Under the pieces are notes generated by a model that saw nothing but the letters and a program-made list of their open reading frames with translations, was not told the origin of the DNA and ran no database searches. This document shows, one piece after another, positions 16,431-23,359 of a stretch of DNA of 64,000 nucleotides. Origin of the DNA: Aestuariivirga sp. (lineage in GTDB: Bacteria; Pseudomonadota; Alphaproteobacteria; Rhizobiales; Aestuariivirgaceae); assembly GCF_020252405.1 (NCBI RefSeq), contig NZ_JADCDA010000008.1, forward strand, positions 157,184 through 221,183. Reading direction: 5' to 3'. Position 1 is the first letter of the stretch, and each line of letters starts with the position of its first letter. A program made the translations under genes and the position numbers.

Positions 16431-17090
16431 ATGCCGCTCTACCAGTACCGCAAGGACCCGTTCGAAAGGACCTTCCTGTTCATCCACGTGCCCAAGACGG
16501 GGGGCACGGCAATTGAGACTTTTTTCCGCGGCGTGGGCCTTGCCGGCTATTTCGATCCGCCCGCCTATGCGCCGGTGCGGCCCTACATCAAGGTGCCTCC
16601 GGCGCATTACGACTATGAGGTGCTGAGCCGCCTGTTCGAGCTCGATCGTCTTTACAGCTTCGCCATCGTGCGCGATCCGGTGAGGCGGATGGTGTCGCAG
16701 TATAAGTGGGCGGCCGAGAAATCCACCCAGGCGGAGACGATAGCGAAGATGGATTTCGGAAGCTTTCTGCGCCTCATGTTCGCCGAATACCGCCGCGACG
16801 AAAACGTCGCCGCCGGGCATTTCAAGCCGCAGGTGCGCTTCGTGGGCGCCAAGGTGACGAAGATTTTCAGGTACGAGGCCGGGCTCGAGACAATCATCCG
16901 CCAGGTGCTGGAGGATGTCGGCTTCAAGCCGCAGGGCGAACTGAGGCTGCCGATGGTGAACACATCATCGGCGCGCAAGGTGGAGCCGACCGCCGCCGAC
17001 ATCGCGCTGATCCGCGACGTCTATGCCGAGGACTGCAAGGCCTTCGGCTATGACGCGGGTCCGCCACCGAACGATGCGATGAAGGCGTAA
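16431..17090 (+). CDS. Sulfotransferase family protein (family 2-like)
   Basis: 219 residues. The PAPS-binding loop is clear near the N-terminus (TFLFIHVPKTGGTAIETFFRGVGL, residues about 11-34), and the second signature YSFAIVRDPVRRMVSQYKW lies near residues 77-95, where Arg and Ser bind the 3'-phosphate of PAPS. These are the hallmarks of carbohydrate sulfotransferases of the sulfotransferase family 2 type. No signal peptide or anchor is seen. The gene is 30 bp after the large TPR gene on the same strand. Its 3' end overlaps the convergent sulfotransferase gene by 43 bp. The acceptor is unknown, probably a glycan made by the adjacent glycosyltransferases. Confidence 0.87.
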   Translation: MPLYQYRKDPFERTFLFIHVPKTGGTAIETFFRGVGLAGYFDPPAYAPVRPYIKVPPAHYDYEVLSRLFELDRLYSFAIVRDPVRRMVSQYKWAAEKSTQAETIAKMDFGSFLRLMFAEYRRDENVAAGHFKPQVRFVGAKVTKIFRYEAGLETIIRQVLEDVGFKPQGELRLPMVNTSSARKVEPTAADIALIRDVYAEDCKAFGYDAGPPPNDAMKA

Positions 17091-17725
17091 TCTGCTGCAT
17101 AGACCTCACGGATGAAGTCGAGATGCCTCGGCGCGAGATCGTTGGGGGTGATGAGTTGCGCCGATTTGTTGCGGTGTTGGAGCGGGCTTTTCAAACTGGC
17201 CTTGGCCTGGATCTCCGGAAACCGGTTCTTGAGCCGTTCGAGCATGAACAGGTCCTTCACCATGACCCCGCCATCGGGTGCGGTCACGAAATCGACTTGC
17301 GGGCGGACGAAGTGGAAATGGTTGCTCGCCGCATTCTGCTGTTCGGGGCCAGCGTTGCCGCACGCCAACTGGCGCGCCAGCCACTTGAACAGGAATGTGT
17401 CGACATCGATGGGCCGCTGGTCAGGGCCGGCGATGCGGAGATAGTTGTAGAGCGACAAGGCGCGGGCGGCGGGATCGCGCAGCACGGCGAAGGAATAATA
17501 GGACGCGAAGAGTTCGGGGCTCAGATAACAGTAGCTGGCATAGTCCCGCGCCAGCAGATGGGCGAGCCGCGGCGGGCCGAGGCGCGGATCGTCATTGGGC
17601 CGCAACAGCAGGGGCGCGCGCAGCTCCCAGCTGAGGCCAAGATCGGTGAGGAAGGCCTGTTCGACGCTCTGGCCGCCGCATTTGGGAATGTGGACGAAGA
17701 CCGTGCGGTGAAAATGGGAAATCAC
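17048..17725 (-). CDS. Sulfotransferase family protein (opposite strand)
   Basis: 225 residues on the minus strand. The 5' PAPS-binding motif is FVHIPKCGGQSVEQAFLTDLGL at the very N-terminus and the 3'-phosphate motif is YSFAVLRDPAARALSLYNYLR. The track runs back to a TTG at 17782, but the GTG at 17725 (reading MISHFHRTVFVHIPKCGG) follows AAGAGAG and places the motif at the usual distance, so I chose it. The 3' end overlaps the convergent sulfotransferase by 43 bp. It is the only gene of this locus on the minus strand and is divergent from the next one. Confidence 0.83.
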   Translation of the reverse strand: MISHFHRTVFVHIPKCGGQSVEQAFLTDLGLSWELRAPLLLRPNDDPRLGPPRLAHLLARDYASYCYLSPELFASYYSFAVLRDPAARALSLYNYLRIAGPDQRPIDVDTFLFKWLARQLACGNAGPEQQNAASNHFHFVRPQVDFVTAPDGGVMVKDLFMLERLKNRFPEIQAKASLKSPLQHRNKSAQLITPNDLAPRHLDFIREVYAADYAFIASFGGGPAS

Positions 17726-17919
17726 GACAAAACTCTCTTGGCATGAAGGAAGGATGCTAGGTGAGGGACGCGGCGGACGCAATCGCGATTGCCGGTCGGG
17801 ACGCTGCCGACCCGGCTGAAATCGGGCTGGCGGTTTGCGGGCGGGTTCAGTAAAGAAATGCTGGCCTTTAGGACTTCGTGGCCAACGCCATACCGCGCGT
17901 GGCGCTGAGAGTGGGACCC

Positions 17920-18615
17920 ATGCACGACTTCGGCAAGATCGTCTATCTGGACCTTCAGAAGACCGGCAGCAACTTCGTCTCGCAGTTCCTGAGGGCGGCC
18001 TGCATCCATCCCGAGAGGGGCCTCCAAAAGCACAGCTGGGTCGACGCGGACTACCGGGAAGACAGCATCTATTTCATCACCGTCCGCCAGCCGGTGATGC
18101 TCTACTCCTCCCTCTACCGCTTCGGCCTGGACCAGCGTGGCGGCGTCTATGTCAATCTCAGGGTTGCCGGCATGCTGTCGGTCTATTCCTCCTTCGAGAC
18201 CTTCACCGACTTCCTGCTCGATCCGGCGAATGCCGTCTTTCTGCACCCGCACTATGACCGCAGGATTGCTGAGGAGATGGGGTTCATGTCGTTCCGCTTC
18301 CTGCTGCTCAACCTGCAGGCCCCTGTGGGCAGGATCGGGCGCTGCGTGGAACAGGGACAGCCGCTGTCCAGCCTGATGCAGCAGTCGATCATCAACCATG
18401 TGCTGAAGAACGAAAGCCTAAACTTCGATCTGCTGCGGCTGAGCACCGAAACGCTGCCTGAGCATTTCGACCGGGACAGGGCACGCGCCTTCCTTGCTGC
18501 CGCGCCACGCGCCAACCCGAGCAAGATGGCAGCGGACGCGCTGCGCATCGAGTCCCGCGAGCTGCTTGACCGCGTGGCGGCGCGCGAACAGCTGCTCATG
18601 ACCTGTTATCCATGA
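17920..18615 (+). CDS. Sulfotransferase-like P-loop protein, divergent
   Basis: 231 residues from ATG 17920 (preceded by GAGAGTGGGA); a GTG 42 bp upstream at 17878 is the alternative start in the ORF track. The N-terminus KIVYLDLQKTGSNFVSQFLRAA has the layout of a 5'-PSB loop (KTGSNF in place of KTGGTS), and YFITVRQPVMLYSSLYRFG matches the region of the 3'-phosphate motif, but with RQP in place of RDP. The remainder is unlike the other two sulfotransferases. It may be a true but divergent sulfotransferase or a relative that lost activity. No membrane segment seen. Confidence 0.68.
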   Translation: MHDFGKIVYLDLQKTGSNFVSQFLRAACIHPERGLQKHSWVDADYREDSIYFITVRQPVMLYSSLYRFGLDQRGGVYVNLRVAGMLSVYSSFETFTDFLLDPANAVFLHPHYDRRIAEEMGFMSFRFLLLNLQAPVGRIGRCVEQGQPLSSLMQQSIINHVLKNESLNFDLLRLSTETLPEHFDRDRARAFLAAAPRANPSKMAADALRIESRELLDRVAAREQLLMTCYP

Positions 18616-18662
18616 ACGCCGCCATGCGTACTGCAGTAGCGTGACTTTTGGAGAGGCCCTGA

Positions 18663-20102
18663 ATGGCGCAGCCCAACCCCGCCCGCACCTATGTGATGGC
18701 CTATTGGCCCATTCCGGGCAATGCCAAGCGCCCGCTCGATCATTATACCGAGCACCTGGCGCTGAGCCTTCAGATGCTGGCCGGGCAGAACCTCTATTTC
18801 ATCAGCGGCAACAACAAGGTTCTGTCCTCGGTGGAGAGCCTGTCCCAAACACACGGTATCCGGCTGCACCTGCAAAAGGTGCTGCTCGACGACTTGCCCA
18901 AGCGGCCGCAGATGGAGGCGCTGCTGCAGCGCGCCCGGAATTTCGGCGCGAAGTTTGCAGCACCGCCCGCCGACTTCCAACGCGACAAAGGCCTGATCCA
19001 CTATTGGAGGGACCTGCGGCAGTCGGGCGAGGACACGTTCAAGCGCGTGTTCTGCATCTGGCACAGCAAGATCGGCCTGCTGCACAATGCGGCGGTGGAG
19101 AACCCCTTTGGCAGCCTGCACTTCGCCTGGGCCGATGCCTCGATTTCGCGCTTCAACCGGCAGCGGGCGGGCTGGGACTTCCGGGAGATCGAGGCGATCC
19201 CCGGCGTCATCCGCCATTATCCGAATGTCATGCGCAAGAACGGACGCGAGCTGGCGCTCAACGCCAGCTTCCTGCTCGGCGACCGCGCCGCCATCGACGC
19301 ACTCCACGCCGCCTATGGCAAGGCCTTCGCGGCGAGCCTCGGGGAGGACTACCCCAATGACGAGGAGACAGTGCTCGACAGCGTGGTGGCCCGGCAGCCC
19401 CAGCTGTTCCGCGCCATTACCGGCGCGGCTGCGGCTCCCACTCCAGCGGCGGGCAGCCGACGGAAGGTTCTCGTGGTGGGCGCGTTCCGCTCCGGCACCA
19501 ATGCCATGCAGTCCTGCCTCGAGGCGCATTTCGACGTCGAGGTGACCTTCAACGAATGGTTCTGGAAGCATGGCGTTCCGCCCACCGGCATCCAGTGCCC
19601 GGTGCCGCCCGACGTGCCAGTGGTGGTGATGGCGAAGTCGCCCTATGCCTTTCATGAATCGCTTTACCCGTTCTGGCTTCACCGGCGGCCGAACCTCGAT
19701 TCGGGCCCCGATGTCTCGGCCTTCGCGCGCAGGGAACTGCAGGTCTTCGACGTGAGCGGCGGCGATCTGGCCCGCCCGAAATACTGGTTCCGCTGCCCCA
19801 CCGACTACTGGAACCATTTCTACTTCTCCTGGCTGAGCTGGACGGCGGTGCGGCCGCGCTGCCAGTTCGTGCGCTACGAGGACGTTGACCGATCCACCCA
19901 TGACGTGATCGCCCGCATTGCGGAGCGCTTCGGTCTGCGCCGCAAGACCTCGGGCCCTATCACGCTTCCGGCCGAACGGGTCGGCCCGCATGTGCCGACG
20001 GAGCGCAAGGGCGAGCGCTTCCTGCTGACGGAGGAGGACAGGGCATGGATCCGCGGCATGGTGCATCCGCTGGTCGCGAGATCGCTCGGCTATGAGCTCT
20101 GA
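18663..20102 (+). CDS. Two-domain protein: HtrL/WlaTC-like N-terminus plus sulfotransferase-like C-terminus
   Basis: 479 residues. The first half (YVMAYWPIPGNAKRPLDHYTEHL, LYFISGNNKV, VFCIWHSKIGLLHNAAVENPFGSLHFAWADASISRF) resembles the HtrL/WlaTC family found in polysaccharide gene clusters. After an Ala/Pro linker (about residues 255-265) comes a second domain beginning KVLVVGAFRSGTNAMQSCLEAHFDV, a P-loop of sulfotransferase type, followed by VVVMAKSPYAFHESLYPFWL and CQFVRYEDVD, the latter resembling the RYEDL motif of sulfotransferases. A fusion of these two activities would be unusual. Start ATG 18663 follows TTTTGGAGAGG. Function is inferred only from the domains. Confidence 0.65.
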   Translation: MAQPNPARTYVMAYWPIPGNAKRPLDHYTEHLALSLQMLAGQNLYFISGNNKVLSSVESLSQTHGIRLHLQKVLLDDLPKRPQMEALLQRARNFGAKFAAPPADFQRDKGLIHYWRDLRQSGEDTFKRVFCIWHSKIGLLHNAAVENPFGSLHFAWADASISRFNRQRAGWDFREIEAIPGVIRHYPNVMRKNGRELALNASFLLGDRAAIDALHAAYGKAFAASLGEDYPNDEETVLDSVVARQPQLFRAITGAAAAPTPAAGSRRKVLVVGAFRSGTNAMQSCLEAHFDVEVTFNEWFWKHGVPPTGIQCPVPPDVPVVVMAKSPYAFHESLYPFWLHRRPNLDSGPDVSAFARRELQVFDVSGGDLARPKYWFRCPTDYWNHFYFSWLSWTAVRPRCQFVRYEDVDRSTHDVIARIAERFGLRRKTSGPITLPAERVGPHVPTERKGERFLLTEEDRAWIRGMVHPLVARSLGYEL

Positions 20103-20141
20103 CATCTTCCGCAGCTTTATGCCGGATTGGTGACGGATGAG

Positions 20142-22145
20142 ATGACGTCTTCCGGCCACGACATGTTCCGCAAAGCGCTCGCGCTTCACCAGCGGGGTGA
20201 CCTCGCGGGTGCGCGGGGGCTTTATGCGCAGGTGCTGAGGAAGGACCCCCGGCACTTCGACAGTCTGCATCTGCTTGGCCTCGTCCTCGTCCAGTCCGGC
20301 GCGCTGGCGGAGGGGGCGGATCTCATCCGGGAGGCGATCGGTGTCCGGAGCGATTTTGCCGAGGCGCATTACAATCTCGGCCATGCGCTGCTGAGCCTCG
20401 GCCAGCCGGAGGAGGCGTTGGCGGCCTTCGACCGCGCCCTGGCGCTTGGCGCCGCCGACCCGCTTTATCACTTCGAGCGGGGCAACGCGCTGAAGGAGCT
20501 GGGCCGCGGGGCGGAGGCCATGGCCAGTTTCGATGAGGCGCTGCGCCTGGCGCCGCGCCTTGCCGAGGCCCACAACAACATGGGCATCCTGCTCAAGGAG
20601 GAGGGCCGCCTCGCGGAGGCGCTGGCGTGCTATGACCGGGCGATCGGCCTGAGGCCCGGCTATGCCGAGGCCCATGCCAACCGGGGCAATGTGCTGAAGG
20701 AACTGCGCCGCTATGGCGAGGCGCTGGCGAGCAACGACCGCGCCCTTCAGCTGAAACCCGATTATGCCGAAGCCCACAGCAACCGCGGCAATGTCCTGGC
20801 GAGGCTGGGCCGCCACGCCGAGGCGCTGGAAAGCCACGACCGGGCGCTGCGGCTCAGGCCTGACTATGCCGAGGGCCACAACAACCGCGGCAATGCGCTG
20901 AAGGAGCTGGGCCGCTTCGCGGAGGCGCTGGAGAGCTTCGACCGGGCCATCAGCCTGAAGCCCGGCTATGCCGAGGCCTGCTCCAACCGCGCCGGCGCGC
21001 TGGAGGAGATGGGCCGCATGGCGGAAGCGCTGGCGGACCACGAGAAGGCCGTGGCGCTGAAGCCCGGTTCCGCCGATGCCTGGTGCGCGCGCGGCAATAC
21101 GCTGGCCGATCTCGAAAGGCTGGACGAGGCGATGGCGAGCTATGAGCGGGCGATCAGCCTCAAGCCGGGCTTCGCCTCTGCGCATTACAATGCTTCGCTG
21201 CTGCTGCTGCGCAAGCGCGATTTCGCGCGGGGCTTTGCGGGCTACATGCAGCGCTGGGCCGCCGAGCAGGACAAGGCGACGAAGCCGCAGACGGCTATTC
21301 CCGCATGGGACGGAGGCACAGTCGCGGGCGGGCTTCTGCTCTGGGGCGAACAGGGCCTGGGGGATGAGGTGTTTTTCGCCACGCTGCTGCCGCTGATCGA
21401 CCCGTCCATCAGCCTCGCCCTGTCGGCGGACCGGCGGCTGCACCCGGCCTTGTCACGCGCCTTGCCGCAGCTGCGGCTGCTGGACCGGAAGGACATGTCC
21501 GAAACCATCGCAGGCCCCTTCGCGGCACAGGCGCCGATGGGCGACCTCGGCCACCTGCTGCAGCTGGATGCGGGCCGGATTGCCGCGCGGCGCATGCCGT
21601 TCCTGAGGGCCGATGCGGCGCGGCGCGATGCGCTGCGGCTGGACAATCCGTTCCTCGCAAGGCGGCCGGTGTGCGGCCTGTCGTGGAAGAGCGCCAACAA
21701 GAAACTGGGCGCGAAAAAGAGCCTGCGCCTGATCGACCTCGCCCCGCTGCTCGCCACCCCCGGCATGAGTTTCGTGAACCTGCAGTATGGCGAGGTGGAG
21801 GATGAAATCGCCGAGGTGCGCGCCGCACTGGGGGTGAGCGTGCATCAGGCCGAAGGGCTCGACGTGTTCAATGACATCGACGGGCTCCTCGCCCTCATCG
21901 ATCTCTGCGATGCGGTGCTGACCACCTCCACCGTCACGGCGCATCTGGCGGGCGCGCTGGGCAAGCCCGCCGTGGTGCTGGCGCCCGTTGGCGGTGGCCG
22001 CCACTGGTATTGGGGCGGGGAAAGCCCCAGCCTGTGGTACCCAAGCCTGCAACTCGTCTATCAGACGCAGGCCGGTGACTGGGCAGCCGCCATTGCGGAG
22101 GGCACGCGGCGGGCGGTCGGGCTGGTGAAAACCGGGGTCTTGTGA
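20142..22145 (+). CDS. TPR-repeat glycosyltransferase family protein (paralogue 3)
   Basis: About 667 residues from ATG 20142 (MTSSGHDMFRKALALHQRGDL); TTG 20127 and GTG 20130 are alternative starts. About ten TPR units cover residues 8-365 and the GT9/GT-B-like domain begins at about residue 395 (GLLLWGEQGLGDEVFFATLL). N-terminus (FRKALALHQ, YAQVL, DPRHFDSLHL) and C-terminus closely match paralogue 1, so these two are nearest relatives. The conserved end reads LTTSTVTAHLAGALGKPAVVLAPVGGG. It closes the accessory locus; a 119-bp gap without recognisable features separates it from the RND genes. Confidence 0.85.
   Translation: MTSSGHDMFRKALALHQRGDLAGARGLYAQVLRKDPRHFDSLHLLGLVLVQSGALAEGADLIREAIGVRSDFAEAHYNLGHALLSLGQPEEALAAFDRALALGAADPLYHFERGNALKELGRGAEAMASFDEALRLAPRLAEAHNNMGILLKEEGRLAEALACYDRAIGLRPGYAEAHANRGNVLKELRRYGEALASNDRALQLKPDYAEAHSNRGNVLARLGRHAEALESHDRALRLRPDYAEGHNNRGNALKELGRFAEALESFDRAISLKPGYAEACSNRAGALEEMGRMAEALADHEKAVALKPGSADAWCARGNTLADLERLDEAMASYERAISLKPGFASAHYNASLLLLRKRDFARGFAGYMQRWAAEQDKATKPQTAIPAWDGGTVAGGLLLWGEQGLGDEVFFATLLPLIDPSISLALSADRRLHPALSRALPQLRLLDRKDMSETIAGPFAAQAPMGDLGHLLQLDAGRIAARRMPFLRADAARRDALRLDNPFLARRPVCGLSWKSANKKLGAKKSLRLIDLAPLLATPGMSFVNLQYGEVEDEIAEVRAALGVSVHQAEGLDVFNDIDGLLALIDLCDAVLTTSTVTAHLAGALGKPAVVLAPVGGGRHWYWGGESPSLWYPSLQLVYQTQAGDWAAAIAEGTRRAVGLVKTGVL
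21663..21985 (+). repeat. Near-identical 323-bp segment, copy 3 of 3
   Basis: Counterpart of 12931-13253 inside the third TPR gene. The last 30 bp differ more (GGCAAGCCCGCC in place of GCGAAACGGGGC), which marks the probable end of the homologous tract. Confidence 0.8.
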
Positions 22146-22264
22146 ATTCCGCCCACTGGCGCGGAAGTGTCGTTGCAATGCCACAATTCGAAAGGCAGGA
22201 TTGATTGCAGCTTCAGATTGCTTCAAAAAGAGATCGAAGTTGGGTGTTTGCATCGGGGAAACAA

Positions 22265-23359
22265 ATGACGCGCAGAGGCTGTGTGAGCCTGCCGGGACTG
22301 ATGGCGATTGTTGTGTTGCTGCCGTTTCTGGCGGCGTGCACGCAGGAGGCCGAAGTGGCAGCGCCGGCGCCGCGCCAGGTGCGCACCACGGTGATCGCCA
22401 AGGAGCACGGCGCAACCACTGTCAACCTCACCGGGCGGATCGAGGCAGAGGACGAGGCGCCGCTGGCCTTCCGCATCGGGGGACGGCTGCTGGAGAACGA
22501 CAGCAAGCTGAGCCAGCGTCTGCAGCGGGGCGACCTTGTCGCAAGGCTCGAATCGCAGAACGAGGAGAACCAGCTGCGCGCCGCCACGGCGTCGCTTGCC
22601 GCAGCTCAGGCGCAATACAACCAGGCCGCCGGCCACTTCGACCGCCAGCGCACCCTGTTCCGCCAGGGCTGGGCCACGCGCGCCACCTATGAGGCGGCCG
22701 AGAAGGGCAAGAAGACGGCCGCCGCCCAGGTCGACGCCGCCGAGGCGCAACTCGCCGCCGCCGAAGACCTTTTGGGTTTCACCGAGCTGCGCGCCGACCA
22801 GGACGGCGTTGTCACCACCGTCGGCCCTGCCGCGGGCGAGGTGGTGACGCCCGGCCAGATGATCGTGCGGGTGGCCCGCCAGGACGGGCGCGACGCGGTG
22901 TTCAACGTGCCATCGCAGATGATCCGCCAGGCGCCCGCCAACCCGGACATCACGGTGTCGCTCGCCGATGACCCGGGCGTGACGGCGAGCGGCCGTGTGC
23001 GCGAGGTGTCGCCGCAGGCCGATCCCGTCACCCGCCTGTTCGAGGTGAAGGTGACGCTCGACAACCCGCCGGAGGCCATGCGGCTGGGCGCCACCGTCAA
23101 TGGCGTGATGACCACGGTGCAGGATGCGGTGATCGAGGTGCCGGCGAGCGCGCTCACCCGGACGGAGCAGCAGCCCGCCGTGTGGGTGGTCGACCCGTCG
23201 AACCAGACGGTGGCGCTGCGCCCGGTGACGGTGAAGCGCTTCGGCGAATATCTGGTGGCCATCGCCGGCGGGCTGAAGCCGGGTGACGTGGTGGTGACGG
23301 CGGGCGTGCAGGCGCTGCACCCCGGCCAGCAGGTCCGGCTGACCGGGGAGCAGCCATGA
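22265..23359 (+). CDS. RND efflux periplasmic adaptor subunit (membrane fusion lipoprotein)
   Basis: 364 residues from ATG 22265. The N-terminus is a lipoprotein signal with lipobox LAAC (MTRRGCVSLPGLMAIVVLLPFLAAC), so it is probably anchored in the inner membrane facing the periplasm. HlyD-type domains follow: a barrel-sandwich half (NLTGRIEAEDEAPLAFRIGGRL), an Ala/Gln-rich alpha hairpin (about residues 95-165) and a beta-barrel region with DGVVTTVGPAAGEVVTPGQMIVRVA. It couples the inner-membrane pump to an outer-membrane channel, which is not encoded here. It overlaps the pump gene by 4 bp (ATGA). The track start at 22205 is a TTG upstream of the lipoprotein signal. Confidence 0.92.
   Translation: MTRRGCVSLPGLMAIVVLLPFLAACTQEAEVAAPAPRQVRTTVIAKEHGATTVNLTGRIEAEDEAPLAFRIGGRLLENDSKLSQRLQRGDLVARLESQNEENQLRAATASLAAAQAQYNQAAGHFDRQRTLFRQGWATRATYEAAEKGKKTAAAQVDAAEAQLAAAEDLLGFTELRADQDGVVTTVGPAAGEVVTPGQMIVRVARQDGRDAVFNVPSQMIRQAPANPDITVSLADDPGVTASGRVREVSPQADPVTRLFEVKVTLDNPPEAMRLGATVNGVMTTVQDAVIEVPASALTRTEQQPAVWVVDPSNQTVALRPVTVKRFGEYLVAIAGGLKPGDVVVTAGVQALHPGQQVRLTGEQP

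Noticed and set aside
13113-16820. 1235-residue open frame on the minus strand
   Set aside because: It lies antisense to the TPR-glycosyltransferase, GT-A-like and sulfotransferase genes; its low-complexity His/Arg/Ala-rich translation is typical of shadow frames in GC-rich DNA, and the sense genes have clear domains.
11740-21200. Regularly spaced repeated DNA words, considered as a CRISPR-like array
   Set aside because: The spacing of 102 bp equals 34 codons, the frame stays open and the translation gives TPR helices; these are coding repeats.
18606-21443. 945-residue open frame on the minus strand
   Set aside because: Shadow of the two-domain gene and TPR paralogue 3; its repeats only mirror the sense TPR units.
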